A DNA stretch of 64,000 bases from Torymus aiolomorphi (taxonomy: Eukaryota; Arthropoda; Insecta; Hymenoptera; Torymidae). Shown here in pieces: positions 11,463 to 23,690 of the stretch (position 1 is its first letter; each line of letters begins with the position of its first letter). The position numbers and the translations under genes were made by a program. Location of the stretch: contig CM070874.1 in NCBI GenBank assembly GCA_036365515.1, forward strand, positions 62,639,583 to 62,703,582. The letters run 5' to 3'. The notes beneath the pieces are model-generated. The model was not told the DNA's origin. It ran no database searches and saw only the letters and a list, made by a program, of their open reading frames with translations.

Positions 11463-11941
11463 GAGGGAGAGAAAGAGAGGGGAGCGGGAGAGAGTTATAA
11501 AATAAATACATTGTAACTAGCCACACTACTGCAACACAATCCGCTAGCAAATTAAAATATTGGTTGCAGATAAAAAAGTAGCCATTACAGTAATTTATAT
11601 ATTATGGTTTCATATACGGTAATTCACAGAACAGATAGCTACTCTGAAACATTTGGCGCCCATCACGATAAGCCAATCACTATATAATAATTACATTATA
11701 TTTTCAACTCTTAGATTCGTTGAAATTTTAACTAGAAACCAGTTGAATTAATAACCAATCAGACACATCTTGCAAAATTAAACACAAAAGTTTATGAACT
11801 AAGAATCATTGAGAGAAAAAAGCTTTCTCCATTCTTTTAAAATATAAAACATCTTGAAACATCTTGAATTTCTGATAATAAAAGCTTCCGTAACATTCTT
11901 GTATACTTTTTGAAATAATTATCTGAATCTTGTGTAGAAAA

Positions 11942-12127
11942 ATATTTACTGAGAACTCCTCTGAAACATTTTGACGTCTCCCACCGTGAGAAAATTATAA
12001 AATTAGATTAACTGAGCACTTTTATCCGTAGACATTTTCACAATATTTACTGAGAACTCTTCTGAAACATTTTGACGTCTCCCACCATGAGAAAATTATA
12101 AAATTAGATTAACTGAGCACTTTTATT
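11942..12127. repeat. tandem duplication, 101-bp period
   Basis: An 83-bp unit beginning ATATTTACTGAGAACTC occurs at 11942 and 12043 with about three differences. It contains TTTTGACGTCTCCCACC and ATTAGATTAACTGAGCAC. The flanking 11463-11941 and 12128-12300 are AT-rich and hold nothing I recognise. Confidence 0.8.
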
Positions 12128-12306
12128 CACAACAATAACACATCATTTTTTCTTTTTTCTCTATTTTATTGTTCACTTAACATAATCTTTTAATTGATGT
12201 TTAAGTAAATAAATATGCACAGCGCCAATATCAACAAAGTTTCTTGAAGTATAGACAAAAAATGTTTTTTTTTAACCAAGGCTCTGACCAATATTTTAAA
12301 TTTATC

Positions 12307-12632
12307 TTATTCTTAGTAATACCCATTAGAATCTGTTTCGTTTTTCTGGTTAATTTCCTTAATTTTCCTAAGAGGGGAATACACGTAGGATTCCTATCCG
12401 TTTTTCTATTTAAGAACAGCGCCACCTGCTGACTTCTGTAAATTTTGGGGAGTTCTGACCGGATTCTGTCGAGGAAAACTAATGTTCGTTTGAGGTTATG
12501 TAGATTCGAGGATAACAAACAGGGTTCTGGTCGGATCCCAGTAAGTTTTACGCATTTAGGGACGAATCATGGAAAACTTACCAGGATCCCGTCAAATGTA
12601 GGGAGGACTCGGGGAGATTTCTACACGGGCCC
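12307..12632. repeat. 325-bp direct repeat, copy 1
   Basis: Almost identical to 13008-13335, from CTTATTCTTAGTAATACCC to CTACACGGG. Weak ORFs (95 aa minus in this copy, 77 aa minus in the other) cover part of the repeat and are conserved only because the DNA is duplicated. The ends are not TG...CA, so LTRs are not supported. Confidence 0.85.
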
Positions 12633-13007
12633 TAGCGGAAATATTTTTGTTCAGAAAAGTTTGAAACTATTTAATAAGAGTTATAAACTGTTAAAAATAG
12701 TTATAAAATGTAGGATTTTGGGCGTTACTAATTATTTATAACGGTAACATTTTTTAACAGTTAATAATAGTTATTAAATTATTTAATAACTATTAAATAT
12801 TTATCAATTATTACTATTAATATAATAATACTGTTATATTAGTAATTAATAATTAAATAAAAACTAATAACTAAAAGTATTAACTAATATAATTAATGAT
12901 TAATTGATTATTATGACTAGAATAATATGGCTGTTAAAAAATTATTAATTACTAATTATCATTATTAATAATAATAATTTAATAATTATTACATTTTTCT
13001 TAAATAT
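12633..13007. mobile_element. AT-rich element related to the copy at 39 kb
   Basis: Starts CCCTAGCGGAAATATTTTTG, identical to the start of 39091-39655, and follows it through TTATAAACTGTTAAAA and GTTATAAAATGTAGGATTTT to AAATATATC, where it is cut off by the second 325-bp repeat. It consists of overlapping GTTAATAA/TTATTAAC motifs. No coding capacity. Confidence 0.65.
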
Positions 13008-13335
13008 ATCTTATTCTTAGTAATACCCATTAGAATCTGTTTCGTTTTTCTGGTTAATTTCCTTAATTTTCCTAAGAGGGGAATACACGTAGGATTCCTA
13101 TCCGTTTTTCTATTTAAGAGCAGCGCCACCTGCTGACTTCTGTAAATTTTGGGGAGTTCTGACCGGATTCTGTCGAGGAAAACTAATGTTCGTTTGAGGT
13201 TATGTAGATTCGAGGATAACAAATAAGGTTCTGGTCGGATCCCAGTAAGTTTTACGCATTTAGGGACGAATCATGGAAAACTTACCGGGATCCCGTCAAA
13301 TGTAGGGAGGACTCGGGGACATTTCTACACGGGAT
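13008..13335. repeat. 325-bp direct repeat, copy 2
   Basis: Second copy of 12307-12632 in the same orientation with a handful of substitutions, separated from copy 1 by the AT-rich element. 13336-13630 is AT-rich without recognised features. Confidence 0.85.
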
Positions 13336-13639
13336 GTAGGATCTGTAGTGGTCAAATTATAAAATATAATGAATATTAAATTATATATTATATTTAAAGT
13401 ATAACAATTAACTTCTTACCGTCATCTGACAACATGAGGTAATCGAAATACTATAACATATATTTGCCAACAATTAACAAAAAACCCAGTACACACTTTT
13501 TATACATAATATATTCTCAACTACATAATTTTTCGTAATAATTCCAGTAAATATAAATGCTATTTTAATGGGTAGAAAAAATACATTACTGAAAATAATC
13601 AAGATACATGAAAAAGCGTAATAATTTATCTATCTTTAA

Positions 13640-14570
13640 CAAAAAAAAAAGGGAAAGAAAAATTGACACCGCAGAACACGCGATTCCTCAGCATATATCC
13701 ATTTGTCACAGTCACTCAAAAGCCGCAATAACACACACTCCACCGCTGCAGCCGCGTCCTCTCCATACCATATCGCGCGGCAATACCACCCATCAGCCAG
13801 GTACGATCAAAAAAACCGCAATCGCGCTTATAAACTCCAACTATATCCTCTACCCCTCGAATCATACCCATCACGTAGACATCGCGCGCACACAGAGATC
13901 TATCAAAGACCTGTGGGCACTGCGCGGAACGAGAAAAATAAGACAGACACACACACACTCTCGCGCCTATACTCCACTCGTTACGCGCATGTAGCCTCGC
14001 TCTTACTATACTCCCGCGACGTCCGTGCATAATTCGCACCATGCGCTCGCGAGTCTTATCCAATTATCGCCCGATTCCGTTATAACTCTCTCCTCTCGCT
14101 CCCTCCCGGCATGCGCGCCGCGACGACCCCTCGGCGCGCGCCTGGCTATCCAATTAACTTCGTAATTACGAGCCGCTGGATTATTCTCATTAGGAGCGCG
14201 CCGTCGCCGCCACGGTTAGGAGGACAGTAGTATGCGGACGTGGCGGCGAGGAGGAGATAGAGGCGGAGGAGGAGGTGGAGGGAAGTTATGGAAAATCAAA
14301 ACTATGTATGAGAGAGAGAGAGTCGAACTCTCTCGGGTGCATAATGCAGCGAGCGAGCGCGCGCGCGTGCGGGGATGATGATGGAGTCGTGAGTGGCCGA
14401 GTGAGCGCCGCCGCGGCGAAACTCGCGATTGTGCGATCTGGCGTAATTAATGGATGACCGAATGAATTAATTTTATGTCGTGTATATTATGTGGTGGATA
14501 AGTGTGTGTATGTACGTGCTACTGGCGAGAGGAGAGATGGTGAATGTTTCATGAGCGGAGCTTGATGTGT
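13640..14570. other. CpG-rich block with strand-composition flip
   Basis: The left part (13660-13900) is rich in C and A (CACACACTCCACCGC, ACTCCAACTATATCCTC). The centre is CpG-dense (14090-14180). The right part (14210-14560) is strongly G-rich (GGCGGAGGAGGAGGTGGAGG). Overlapping short ORFs on both strands (13608-14063, 14275-14457) lack domains and are treated as artefacts of GC-rich sequence. 14571-15780 is AT-rich with one unsupported 92-aa ORF. Confidence 0.5.
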
Positions 14571-15779
14571 TGTTTAAAGAATGACGTATTTTATTTGCAG
14601 ATTGATGCCTCTTTTTCATTATTCATTGTTCGCTTTGGTTTTTTTAGAATTAAATGTTTGAAAATGTAGTTGCGCTTTGAAACTTTATAGTTATTAAACT
14701 TTGTATATACTCGTCAGGATGGTACTTATATCCTTTTTGGTCAATTTTTGCCTCGTGTTTGATTTTGTGATATATAACAATATTTGACTCGGATAGTCTA
14801 AATAGTTTTAACGACGGAGTGTACTTGTTTAACAATTTCGTGCTTCGTAGTAAAAAAAGCTTTCTATATTTTAAAACATATTTTCCATGGCTTTTATTTA
14901 CAAGATTCCACTTTTCCAGTTTCGACAATGTATTTTCAGTGCATATAGAATTTCACTGCACAGAGTGGATCCGGTTGTTATAGAAATGGAATTCCTTTCT
15001 AATAAATTGAAAAGTTATATATAGCTATACACTGCTATGAGAGTTAGTATATACTTGATTATCTTTCATTTTGAACCAGTCTGAAAATTTTCTATGTATA
15101 AAATCATATTGTTAAGGTATTAATCTATTTTTAACTACAAAAATATGTTATCAAAATTACTGGTAATATGCATTTCTGCATTTAAAGCTTTAATTATCAA
15201 GTATTCGTTAATCTTGCATTTTTCCACTTCTCACATTCTCTTTCCGTTCTGCGGAAAAAAGTAGCGCAGTGTGAAAAAGTCGCGACCACTCGAGTGCTTA
15301 ATAATTGTCCAATTTGCATTAATTAATAAGACCGTGCCAGACTTGTCAAAGGAAGTATCGCCTTTGTTTACCTTTCTCCCGACCTGCTCCGCTATAATTT
15401 ATGAATACATACAGCTTATAGTTACTAATTTTACGAGTCTATAGTTCCTACTTTTTTTCCCTCTGCGAAACGAGTGAGCGTCGAGTAATTAAGGGAATGA
15501 TTATTAATTACAAGATCGTTGACCCCGCAGAAATAGCGTAACATTTTTCAGTCGATGCGAATACTCTGCAATAAAAAGCTTATAAATTATTGATAAGTTC
15601 ACTCGTGCTATATTGATAAATGTGTATTAAATCATTTTTAATGAGAATAAAAAACGGTGAATTGTATAATATTTTGTATCGTAATTTATACAAACATTTC
15701 TCTATTAAACAATAACATTTAACTACTTTAATAATTCTAAATGTAATATGCATTAATTACTCAAAACCACACGCACTTA

Positions 15780-16600
15780 CATAATTCCAAAAAAAATTCC
15801 CAAACGTCGTTTTCCCGTTAAAAAAAAAGAATATTTCCCTCCATCATTCGCGAATTAGCTTCGCTAAATTCTTCGCTACTCCAGAAAAAAAAAATCCATC
15901 AATATTCATGATCCTATCGCCAATAAATTTCTCCTCACCCTCTCTCTCTCTTCCACTCTCATTCTCGCGCAGCCTTGAAAAAAATCCAGCGCATTATTCC
16001 ATAAATAGAACACACCTCGCGCGCCTTGTGTGCGCGTGCGCGTCCCGGCATTGGAGACCGCCCACGCGTTCCCGCGTGCATGCACACGTCGCCGTTCGAT
16101 TCCTCCTCGCGCGCGACCATAGCACAACACACAACAAAAAAAAGAAACACGCACGGCTCTCTCGTGTACGCACGTTGTACGTACGCGGTGTTTGCGCGAG
16201 TACAAATTTTACGCTCTCTCGCTGGCGATGCTGCGGCCGGGGCGAGAAGAGACGCGCGAGAGAGAGGGAGAGAGGATAATGCATTATGCGCGATGCTTAT
16301 TATAAGTACGCCCACGCGGGACTGCCCTCGCCCAAGGTTTATTGCAGGCGATGCGCGTATGTATGTGTGTCTGTGTAAATGTATGTGAGTGAGAAGGAAT
16401 GAGAGAGGATGTAAAGAGGACGGGCGGTGCGAGAGAGCGTCGATGCGCGCGCAACAAAAATCCGTTCTCGGACGCGCGAGAGAGTAAGTTTTTGGAGGTC
16501 GTTTTGCAAGTTGCAGAGAGCCTCTCGCGAGGGAATTTATTTCTGTAGGAGTTTTGTTTTGATATAGAATGTGCTTGAGAGCAGAGTTCACGAGTGGGAT
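15780..16600. other. CpG-rich block with strand-composition flip
   Basis: The left edge is C-rich, the centre (16010-16270) has many CGCG runs, and the right edge (16340-16560) is G-rich. Six overlapping ORFs of 96-221 aa occur here on both strands. They overlap one another, have Arg/Ser/His-rich low-complexity content and show no domain, so none is called. Confidence 0.5.
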
Positions 16601-16724
16601 CAAGAAAATATACGTAGAATACAATAATTTTATTATAACTATAAAATGACAGAGTTACAGGTATATTGTTAAACAAGTAATGTTTTCCATAGAATTTCTT
16701 TGTCACTCATTATTAAATAGTTTT

Positions 16725-17041
16725 GGAAAGGTTCGATGTTAATGAGTACATTGAGTTACTATTTGTGCAACGTTTCGATAACTGTTTTGTTATCCTTATC
16801 AAGCACTAGAATTTATTAAAATATGGAGATAAATACAAGTCAATAATTAAAATACATACAAATAAACAATTTGCTCGTCATTCTTACCTAAAATTACAAT
16901 CATTATAATGTTAAGACATCGTCAAATTAATAAAATTGTGTTTTTGTTTATCTAAAAATATAGAAACAATAGTGAAAAATCAGACGGAAACCTTGCACAA
17001 AGGTGAGAAGTCAAATTGATTACAACTGTTACCTTGCTTTC
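16725..17041 (-). mobile_element. Penelope-like element 3' fragment (inverted copy)
   Basis: Read on the minus strand, 17041-16816 is a 226-bp stretch shared with the plus-strand copy at 17495-17720. It is followed by a short hairpin region (GATAAGGATAACAAAACAG, then TATCGAAACGTTGCAC). That arrangement resembles the end of the Penelope remnant at 43.5 kb (CTGAAGAGGTTGGCAGACC, then AACGAAACGTTGC). Confidence 0.6.
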
Positions 17042-17379
17042 TTGGTAAAAACAAAATAAACATCGTCAATTGTATTAAAAGCTATGCACACTTTTTAACT
17101 CACATTAAGATAGGACAGTAACTGAATAAATTAACATATAATAAACCAAACAATAATAAATTAACACAAAGGAAAGCAAAGGCAGTCAGACTACGTTAAG
17201 AATATGTAAACAGAACTAATAAATTTGAATATAGTCAAGTGATCAATACCAACTTCAATTAACTACGTATATGACATAGTAATTGACACAGTATATCAAT
17301 GACAACATTAAAATCTAATTAATTTATAATTCTTATCTAAACAGGTAGATAAGGTCAGTTTAGTTAAAACTTTATTGTT

Positions 17380-17720
17380 AGTGTCCTAAAAACACAGGAG
17401 AAAGACGAGAAAACGAATATTGTTTACCAAATCGAATGTAATGATTGTAATGCTAGTTACGTAGAAGAGAGTAAATGCATGTTAAATACTACTTGAAAGC
17501 AAGGTAACAGTTGTAATCAATTTGACTTCTCACCTTTGTGCAAGGTTTCCGTCTGATTTTTCACTATTGTTTCTATATTTTTAGATAAACAAAAACACAA
17601 TTTTATTAGTTTGACGATGTCTTAACATTATAATGATTGTAATTTTAGGTAAGAATGACGAGCAAATTGTTTATTTGTATGTATTTTAATTATTGACTTG
17701 TATTTATCTCCATATTTTAA
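17380..17720 (+). pseudogene. Penelope-like element GIY-YIG fragment and 3' region
   Basis: At 17415-17487 the plus strand reads NIVYQIECNDCNASYVEES, the N-terminal part of the GIY-YIG endonuclease-like domain of Penelope-like retroelements. The expected Gly-Glu-Thr is changed to Glu-Glu-Ser. The reading then runs into 17495-17720, a perfect-length inverted match of 16816-17041. No reverse transcriptase remains. The two fragments face each other across a 453-bp spacer. Confidence 0.6.
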
Positions 17721-17799
17721 GTAATGTTTTCATTACCGTGAGCTGCAGATTCAAATGAATTTTTTGTTTATTACGCACGCTGTAATTGACACCGGGGGT

Positions 17800-18171
17800 A
17801 GTTAGAAAATGCTTGTTTCGATTAATACCAGTACTCGCTTGAACGGTCAGCTGGTCAGCGTGCGCGGGAGCTCTCTCACACGTTGCGTGTGCTTTCTCTC
17901 TTTCTCTCTCTTTCTCTCGTGAATTACGCCTATATAACCTTTCGCGGAAAAAAAAATTAAAAGTCGTATACGCGATATCTATTATTTTCGTAATTTATGG
18001 CACGGTATTTAACCACCTGTATATATACGCAATTGTTATTAAATAAATGTTGATTTTAAATTGCAACTTACGCAATAAAAGTGTGACAGAGAAAATATTG
18101 CAATAATACACTTTCTCGTACCGGTTATTTAATCAACTTTTGTTGGAAGGCTGAACTTTTGCCCGGAACAA

Positions 18172-18252
<81 letters not shown>

Positions 18253-18780
18253 ACATAAACGATTTACCATTTACACGCGCGCAATTAGAACCTCGCCGTG
18301 AAAACTCGACGCGCGCGTCTTATTTTTCGAAACTCCCGCGCGTACGTCAGTCGAAAACTAACCACAACTTCTCTCCACGCAACAATTAATTAACAAGTGT
18401 CTTGCAAACGTACTCGCGGGAACTCGTGCCAGCCAGAGAGAAGAGCAGCGCGCGCCTCTGAGGCGGAAAATATCGCGACGGGCAAAGGCTATAAAAGCGT
18501 CGGAGGATTCGCGCTTTACTTTCTTAATCCCGTCCGTCTTTATCGCTCTCGCGGCCTCCTTCGTGTCTGAGGTGTATATACTCGGTGTTCGCTCTCGCGC
18601 CGGCAGCAGCTCTGATCAAGAGAAGTAGTCCGAGGCTGTTGCGGGAGGAGATACGGAAAGGGAAGGTCTATTTTGATGTTCGCTGTGTGGGGCTGTACTA
18701 TCCGATATGTATATATATATGTACGAGAATGGCAAATTGGTTTGTGTGTTGGAAAGTTGGATCGTTAAATGAGTTAGAGT
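17800..18780. other. CpG-rich block with (CT)n and strand-composition flip
   Basis: CpG-rich from 17860, split by the long (CT)n at 18173-18252. The right edge is strongly G-rich: 18721-18780 has 20 G and 3 C. GGCTATAAAAGCG at about 18488 resembles a TATA box. Whether the block is transcribed cannot be told from sequence. ORFs 18159-18389 and 18585-18782 are low-complexity. Confidence 0.5.
18173..18252. repeat. (CT)40 microsatellite
   Basis: Uninterrupted CT dinucleotide repeat of about 80 bp, immediately left of the CpG-dense core. CT/GA runs are potential binding sites for GAGA-factor-like proteins; that role is inferred. Confidence 0.95.
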
Positions 18781-19099
18781 AGTTATTTTGTTTTGAACCT
18801 TTTTTGTAATTATAACATTTTAAATTTGATTGCAAAGCTTGTTTAACTTCTGACGAGCGACGTTGTTGGGCTGTTTCGAAAATAACTATAAATAAATTTA
18901 TAAATTTAACCGCTTTATGGAGAAACTTATCTTGACTGTAAAATTGATATGGCGAAAAAATCATTTAGATAACCATACAAAGTTTCTCGGAACAATGTAT
19001 TATTTATTGGCCAATAAATATACTACAAATATCTTTATGGTATCTATATCCTAACATAGCTCATCCTTTTATCTTACGGGGAAAAAACTATGTGTTGAA

Positions 19100-19870
19100 A
19101 AATACTGACTGATAATGAAAAATCGCCTCGGCAGTGATAACACGATAATATCAGTGAAGAGATTCGACGGAGTCGCTGCGACCTATTTTCTTCACGGCGT
19201 TTCCACTTAGCCGCGTAAATGAGACCCCGTTTCTCTTAACTGAACATTTCTCGCGTATCAAATTCTAAACTCTACTTCTCTCCTCTCAAGGTAACTGACC
19301 CGAAGAATTTCAATATAACAACCCGAGACCCCTAAACATTTTTTCAAGCGAGCGCTTTCCTCCTTTACAGCCTCATAACACGTACACCCTTGAAAGGCGC
19401 TTTGATACTTGTATATACAACACTTGAAGTTCGCACACGCGCGTATATGTGTGTATACATTTTTCCCGCGCAATCAGCTCGCAAGTTATGCGCGCTGTAC
19501 TTTATACAAGAGCGAAATTCCGCAGCGTCGTTTCCGGGGCTATGCGGGGCGTGCATGTGCGCGTTACCGTATATCGCTTTTTACCGATGGCTCGTTCGCT
19601 CGCGAGTATTTTTATACATTCCCGCGCGTGCATCCTCTCGAGGACACGGATGAACACTACGCGCGCGCGCGCGAGCGGATTTTTACGGCCCGCCACGCAC
19701 GCGTAGACGAATTTGCTACTGCCTGCCCTTTTTTTTTTCTAGTTTATAGGTTGTAAAGTGAATATTTGCGTATGGGCCGCTTGATAAGAGCTGGCTGTGA
19801 ATTCGGGGGAAATCGGTTAGAGAGCTGTAAAAGTTTATACATATATGACGTATTGTTGTTTCAGTTTTCA
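19100..19870. other. CpG-rich block with strand-composition flip
   Basis: The left edge 19261-19320 has 16 C and 5 G. The core 19430-19700 is full of CGCG. The right edge 19801-19860 has 16 G and 5 C. Five mutually overlapping ORFs lie on both strands with no recognisable domain. Flanks 18781-19099 and 19871-20139 are AT-rich and empty. Confidence 0.5.
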
Positions 19871-20139
19871 AGCGGTTTTTTGTTGCGTGTAACCAACGTA
19901 ATTTATTTGTTTTGTAGTACTTTTTCCCCCTGTATCGACAATGATATTGTAAAACAAATATTTATGCATTGAAAATCTGTTAAATTTCAAATTTAATACG
20001 CGGCATGATTTATATATTCTATAAGCTTTTAACGAATAAATTTGTTTATCAATGAAGTCACACGCTCATTTTATACTTGCAGTATATGATAAAAAATTTA
20101 TATGAAATATTGAAAAGACAGCTATAGGCGGTCGTAACT

Positions 20140-20680
20140 TATCGTCCCCGCGCAGCCCTGCCGTTGTTTATTATCAAAACAAAAATTTTCCATCAAGCAT
20201 CATACATTGACTCGTCCGACCACTATAATACACAGATCCACTACGCATTCCAGAGTCGGAGATAATACGTTGGAAGGATTAAGTTTGCGGGACAATCTGC
20301 TCATCGTAATTAATGAGCCAAACATAAACTGACAGTAGAGAGGAAAGAGAAAGAAACCTTTTTTATAAAAAGCGCGCGTGGAAGCGGAATGGAGACGTAA
20401 TCCTAAATTCTTATTAGCGTAAGTAGATAAGTCGCGCGCAATAAAAATCGGCTAAATGCTCAAATTTATCTCTTAATAACTTAAGTATTTTCGCAGCGGT
20501 AAAGCGAGTAGACAATAAAGGCCACACTCGCGAGATGTCCCGCAATTTTTATACTATATATATATATATATATATACACACGCGTGCGAGAGGCGATGGG
20601 TTTACGGCGCGCGACCGGTTCGTCTTCTCTCTCCTCTTCTTCTATAACGATTATGTATGCTTTACGAGCCGGGTTCCTTT

Positions 20681-20732
<52 letters not shown>

Positions 20733-20960
20733 GCGTGGGGGTATAATCGAGTGAAGAAGAGAGGGACAGAGAGATAGAGGTTAAAAAGGATAGACATAAT
20801 GAGTGGACAAGTATTCGGCTTTTAATGCTCCGCGCAGTGTTAATTTTAATGGCATACAAATGTCAAGTCAAATTACATCGATGCGAATAATAGAGATTTT
20901 TTAATCTGAGAGGCGATTAGGGTTTACTGTTGCTCATAGGCAATTAAACTGGAATGAAAT
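20140..20960. other. CpG-rich block with (CT)n and strand-composition flip
   Basis: Left edge 20161-20220 has 15 C and 6 G; right edge 20761-20820 has 20 G and 5 C. A (CT)25 run lies at 20681-20730 and a short (TA)n at 20555-20575. No gene recognised. 20961-21170 is AT-rich. Confidence 0.5.
20681..20730. repeat. (CT)25 microsatellite
   Basis: Perfect CT repeat of about 50 bp. It creates Leu/Ser-rich ORFs on the plus strand and Arg/Glu-rich ORFs on the minus strand, which are not genes. Confidence 0.95.
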
Positions 20961-21169
20961 GTAAAGATACTAAATATGAATTGAACATTTAGTTGTGAGA
21001 ATTACTATATTATTTGTTTTGAATTCTTTAGTTTTCCGTTATAATTCCATATCGTGTATTCTAAACATTCTTATATAAATCATACGAAAATTAATTCTAT
21101 TCACCTCTTATTCCTATTCAGAAACTAAAGAAAAAAAATCATATTTCTAAACGGATTTCCCGGTATTTT

Positions 21170-22150
21170 ATTTACCAACAAAAGTCCGCATCATCATATC
21201 TCAGCTGTCTTACAGGCCGCGACGTGTACACCTCGCGCGCATATTTCCTGAAAATCATTTACTCGGATTCCGCAGAGTCGTGAAAAGCACAAAGGCAGTC
21301 CTTCCCCTCCTCACAAAACAAAACCCCCAAGAATAACACCTCTTCTCGCATATTTTACCGACACGAAGTGCACACACACAGACATACCACACTACGATGG
21401 TCCGCGCAAAAAAGGCGAGGCTGCGCCTCTCGACGATAAAACCCCGACGCCGCGCGCGTGTTTTCACGCCTAACAAACGACTTTGCGCGTCCTCGAAAAT
21501 TAATCAGATAATTAGCAATAAATCCTCGGTCCACTCGAAGGAGAGCCCGCGCTCCCAAGCCATACATCAATCGCAAAATCCTCCTTGGCCTCTCTATCTC
21601 CCTCGCCGGGCTGTATGTGTGCTCTTTCTCGGCGGCTTGCGCAGGACAGGTGCCGCAAATATCCGGGACGCGTCACGTATATCACCCGGCGAACGGCGGC
21701 GGCAGTCAGCTCGTAATACGCGCGCGACGGTTTCCGTCGTCGTGCGGCCTACTCCGCCTTGCTTTTTCTCGCGCGCGCGCGTCTGTGTGTGTCGTTATAT
21801 ACGAAGAGACGCAAGAGAGAGAGAGTCGCTCATTAGTATCCGACGTCCCATTACCACGGCCGCCTCGTAAAACGACGGCTCTCCTCACGCGTTATGGTTT
21901 TACGTTCGTGTATGTACGCGGGGTGTGTATATGGAGACGCCGCGATCGTTCTCTGAAGGTTTCCTTTTCTTTATGCTGCCGCTGCTGCGATGCGCTTTGA
22001 GTCACGTTTCGCGACGCACGTGGATATGTTTGCTGAAGTGCGCGGTTGGGAGGAATTTGTTTGTGATTTGGGAGATGACTTGTTGTAAATTGTATAGAAT
22101 GGTAATATCGTATAGGACAATAAGTTTTGGGGTTTATGTGAATGGGCAGC
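21170..22150. other. CpG-rich block with strong strand-composition flip
   Basis: The left edge 21301-21360 has 24 C and 3 G. The right edge 22081-22140 has 16 G and 2 C. The core 21600-21900 is CpG-dense. ORFs of 60-157 aa on both strands overlap and show no domain. 22151-22600 is AT-rich with nothing recognised. Confidence 0.55.
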
Positions 22151-22599
22151 ATAGGATACGAGGAGTAAGATAATTTAAGACAAGTCTTACTTACAAGTTT
22201 TGTATTTAGCGATACTATGTAGTTTAAATTGCTCGATATAAGAACGGTTAGTTATATTTTATAAAAAAATCTAGAGAATTTCCAGCTACATTATTGAAGC
22301 GTGACGATAAATTAAAGCTGAAAGTTAACTGCGCGCGGCGAACACTGAAAGATACAAGTCAATTACAATAATTCTTTGGCATAAAATAAACCACGAGAGC
22401 AATCGCAAGAATTTTAATTTAAATTAGCAATTTACGATTTTAAACACCGGACTCGAGTGATAAACAAGCGCAATGTTATATTATAATATTGTAAAAAGGA
22501 CACAATGCAGGCAATCTCGGAAGGCAAATACGCATTGCCGTACGCATAAATCAATGAATAATTCAGAAAGAAATTACCGTCGAGCTACATAATATACAA

Positions 22600-23690
22600 A
22601 AAAGGAAAGATCGCCCAGGGCACTCTATAAAAATTACCTAACGGCGTGCACACACATTCTCTCTTGCGTATATGCTCTCACGAGTGAGAAATCAGTGACG
22701 GTCACTTTCGCGCGCGCACGCGCAAATGAAGAGAGAACGCTTAATAATTTGATGCAGCTCAGGCGTTATTTAGCGCGTTATTATGCAAATGCAATGAGTT
22801 CTCAAACTCAATCAAAGTCTTCGCCGCCGTCGTCGTGAAACTCGATCGTAATTAACGCCTCTCTGCTAGAATGCGTATACACACACACACATATAATATA
22901 TATTATACACACAGACGGTACGTGCACGACTCCTAATAATCTCACGAAGAGTCGAGAGCGTTGCTTGCACATAAGAAAATGAGCCTCTCTCGCGCGATAA
23001 TAACGCGGCGCGCGGGACCGGGGTATAATGAAATCAGCCCCTCTCTCAAGCCGAAGACAAATGTTTATCGGCTCGAAAACGAGAGAAAAGGGCATTTATA
23101 TTCCCGCGCGCGCGCATCGCAATCGGCGCGTGCATTATTTGATTTTTGCGCGCGCACACGCATATTCTGCGGGGCCGCAATAAATAATACGCGGCGGCCC
23201 GCCGGTCGTTTTTCGCGCGCACGCGCGTGTATAATAATACGACGTAGCCCATACCGCGAGTTAATTAGTTTTCGCACGCGCACGCGTCTTGCGGTTCTCT
23301 TTATCTCGCGTTTATGTATATACGCGTTTTGAGCGACGCGAGTTTCGGGCGCCAGAATTGCGCTCGTCCCGAAATTGTGATTGTCTTTGCAGCCGCTGCG
23401 CGCAGACGCTTATGCTCGCTGATAAGAAACTTTGTCGGGAGATAAGACGCGCGCAGCCGCGTATAGTGCATTGTGACTATGGGCGTGTGGGTGTGTGTAG
23501 AAGGGATATCTGGGAGGGGAATGAGGAACAAAGTGTTGTCGAGTTGTGGTTTTTTGACAGTGGTTGTTGTTTGGTACAGTTTGGGTTTTGTTTAAGTGTT
23601 GAGAGATTAGTTGAAGTAAGGAAAAGTTTGATTACAAGAGTTTCTATACGTAGAAGATTTGTTGCCGCATATATTTGCATTTTTAAGAAA
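22600..23690. other. CpG-rich block with strand-composition flip
   Basis: The core 22980-23450 holds many CGCGCG runs. The right edge is G/T-rich: 23521-23580 has 20 G and 4 C. The left edge is less biased. ORFs on both strands (22808-23696) overlap and have no recognised domains. 23691-24540 is AT-rich; a 118-aa minus ORF at 23928-24284 has no recognisable motif. Confidence 0.5.

Noticed and set aside
12231..13222. Conserved minus-strand ORFs (95 and 77 aa) in the 325-bp repeats
   Set aside because: Similarity is explained by recent DNA duplication; no known domain and no coding-type substitution pattern can be judged from two copies.
12307..13335. Miniature LTR retrotransposon (TRIM)
   Set aside because: Repeat ends are not TG/CA, no primer-binding site or polypurine tract is evident, and the inner part occurs independently at 39 kb.
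15906..16706. ORFs up to 221 aa in a CpG-rich block
   Set aside because: Six overlap on both strands with low-complexity Arg/Ser/His content. Stop codons are simply rare in CGCG-rich DNA, and no domain is visible.
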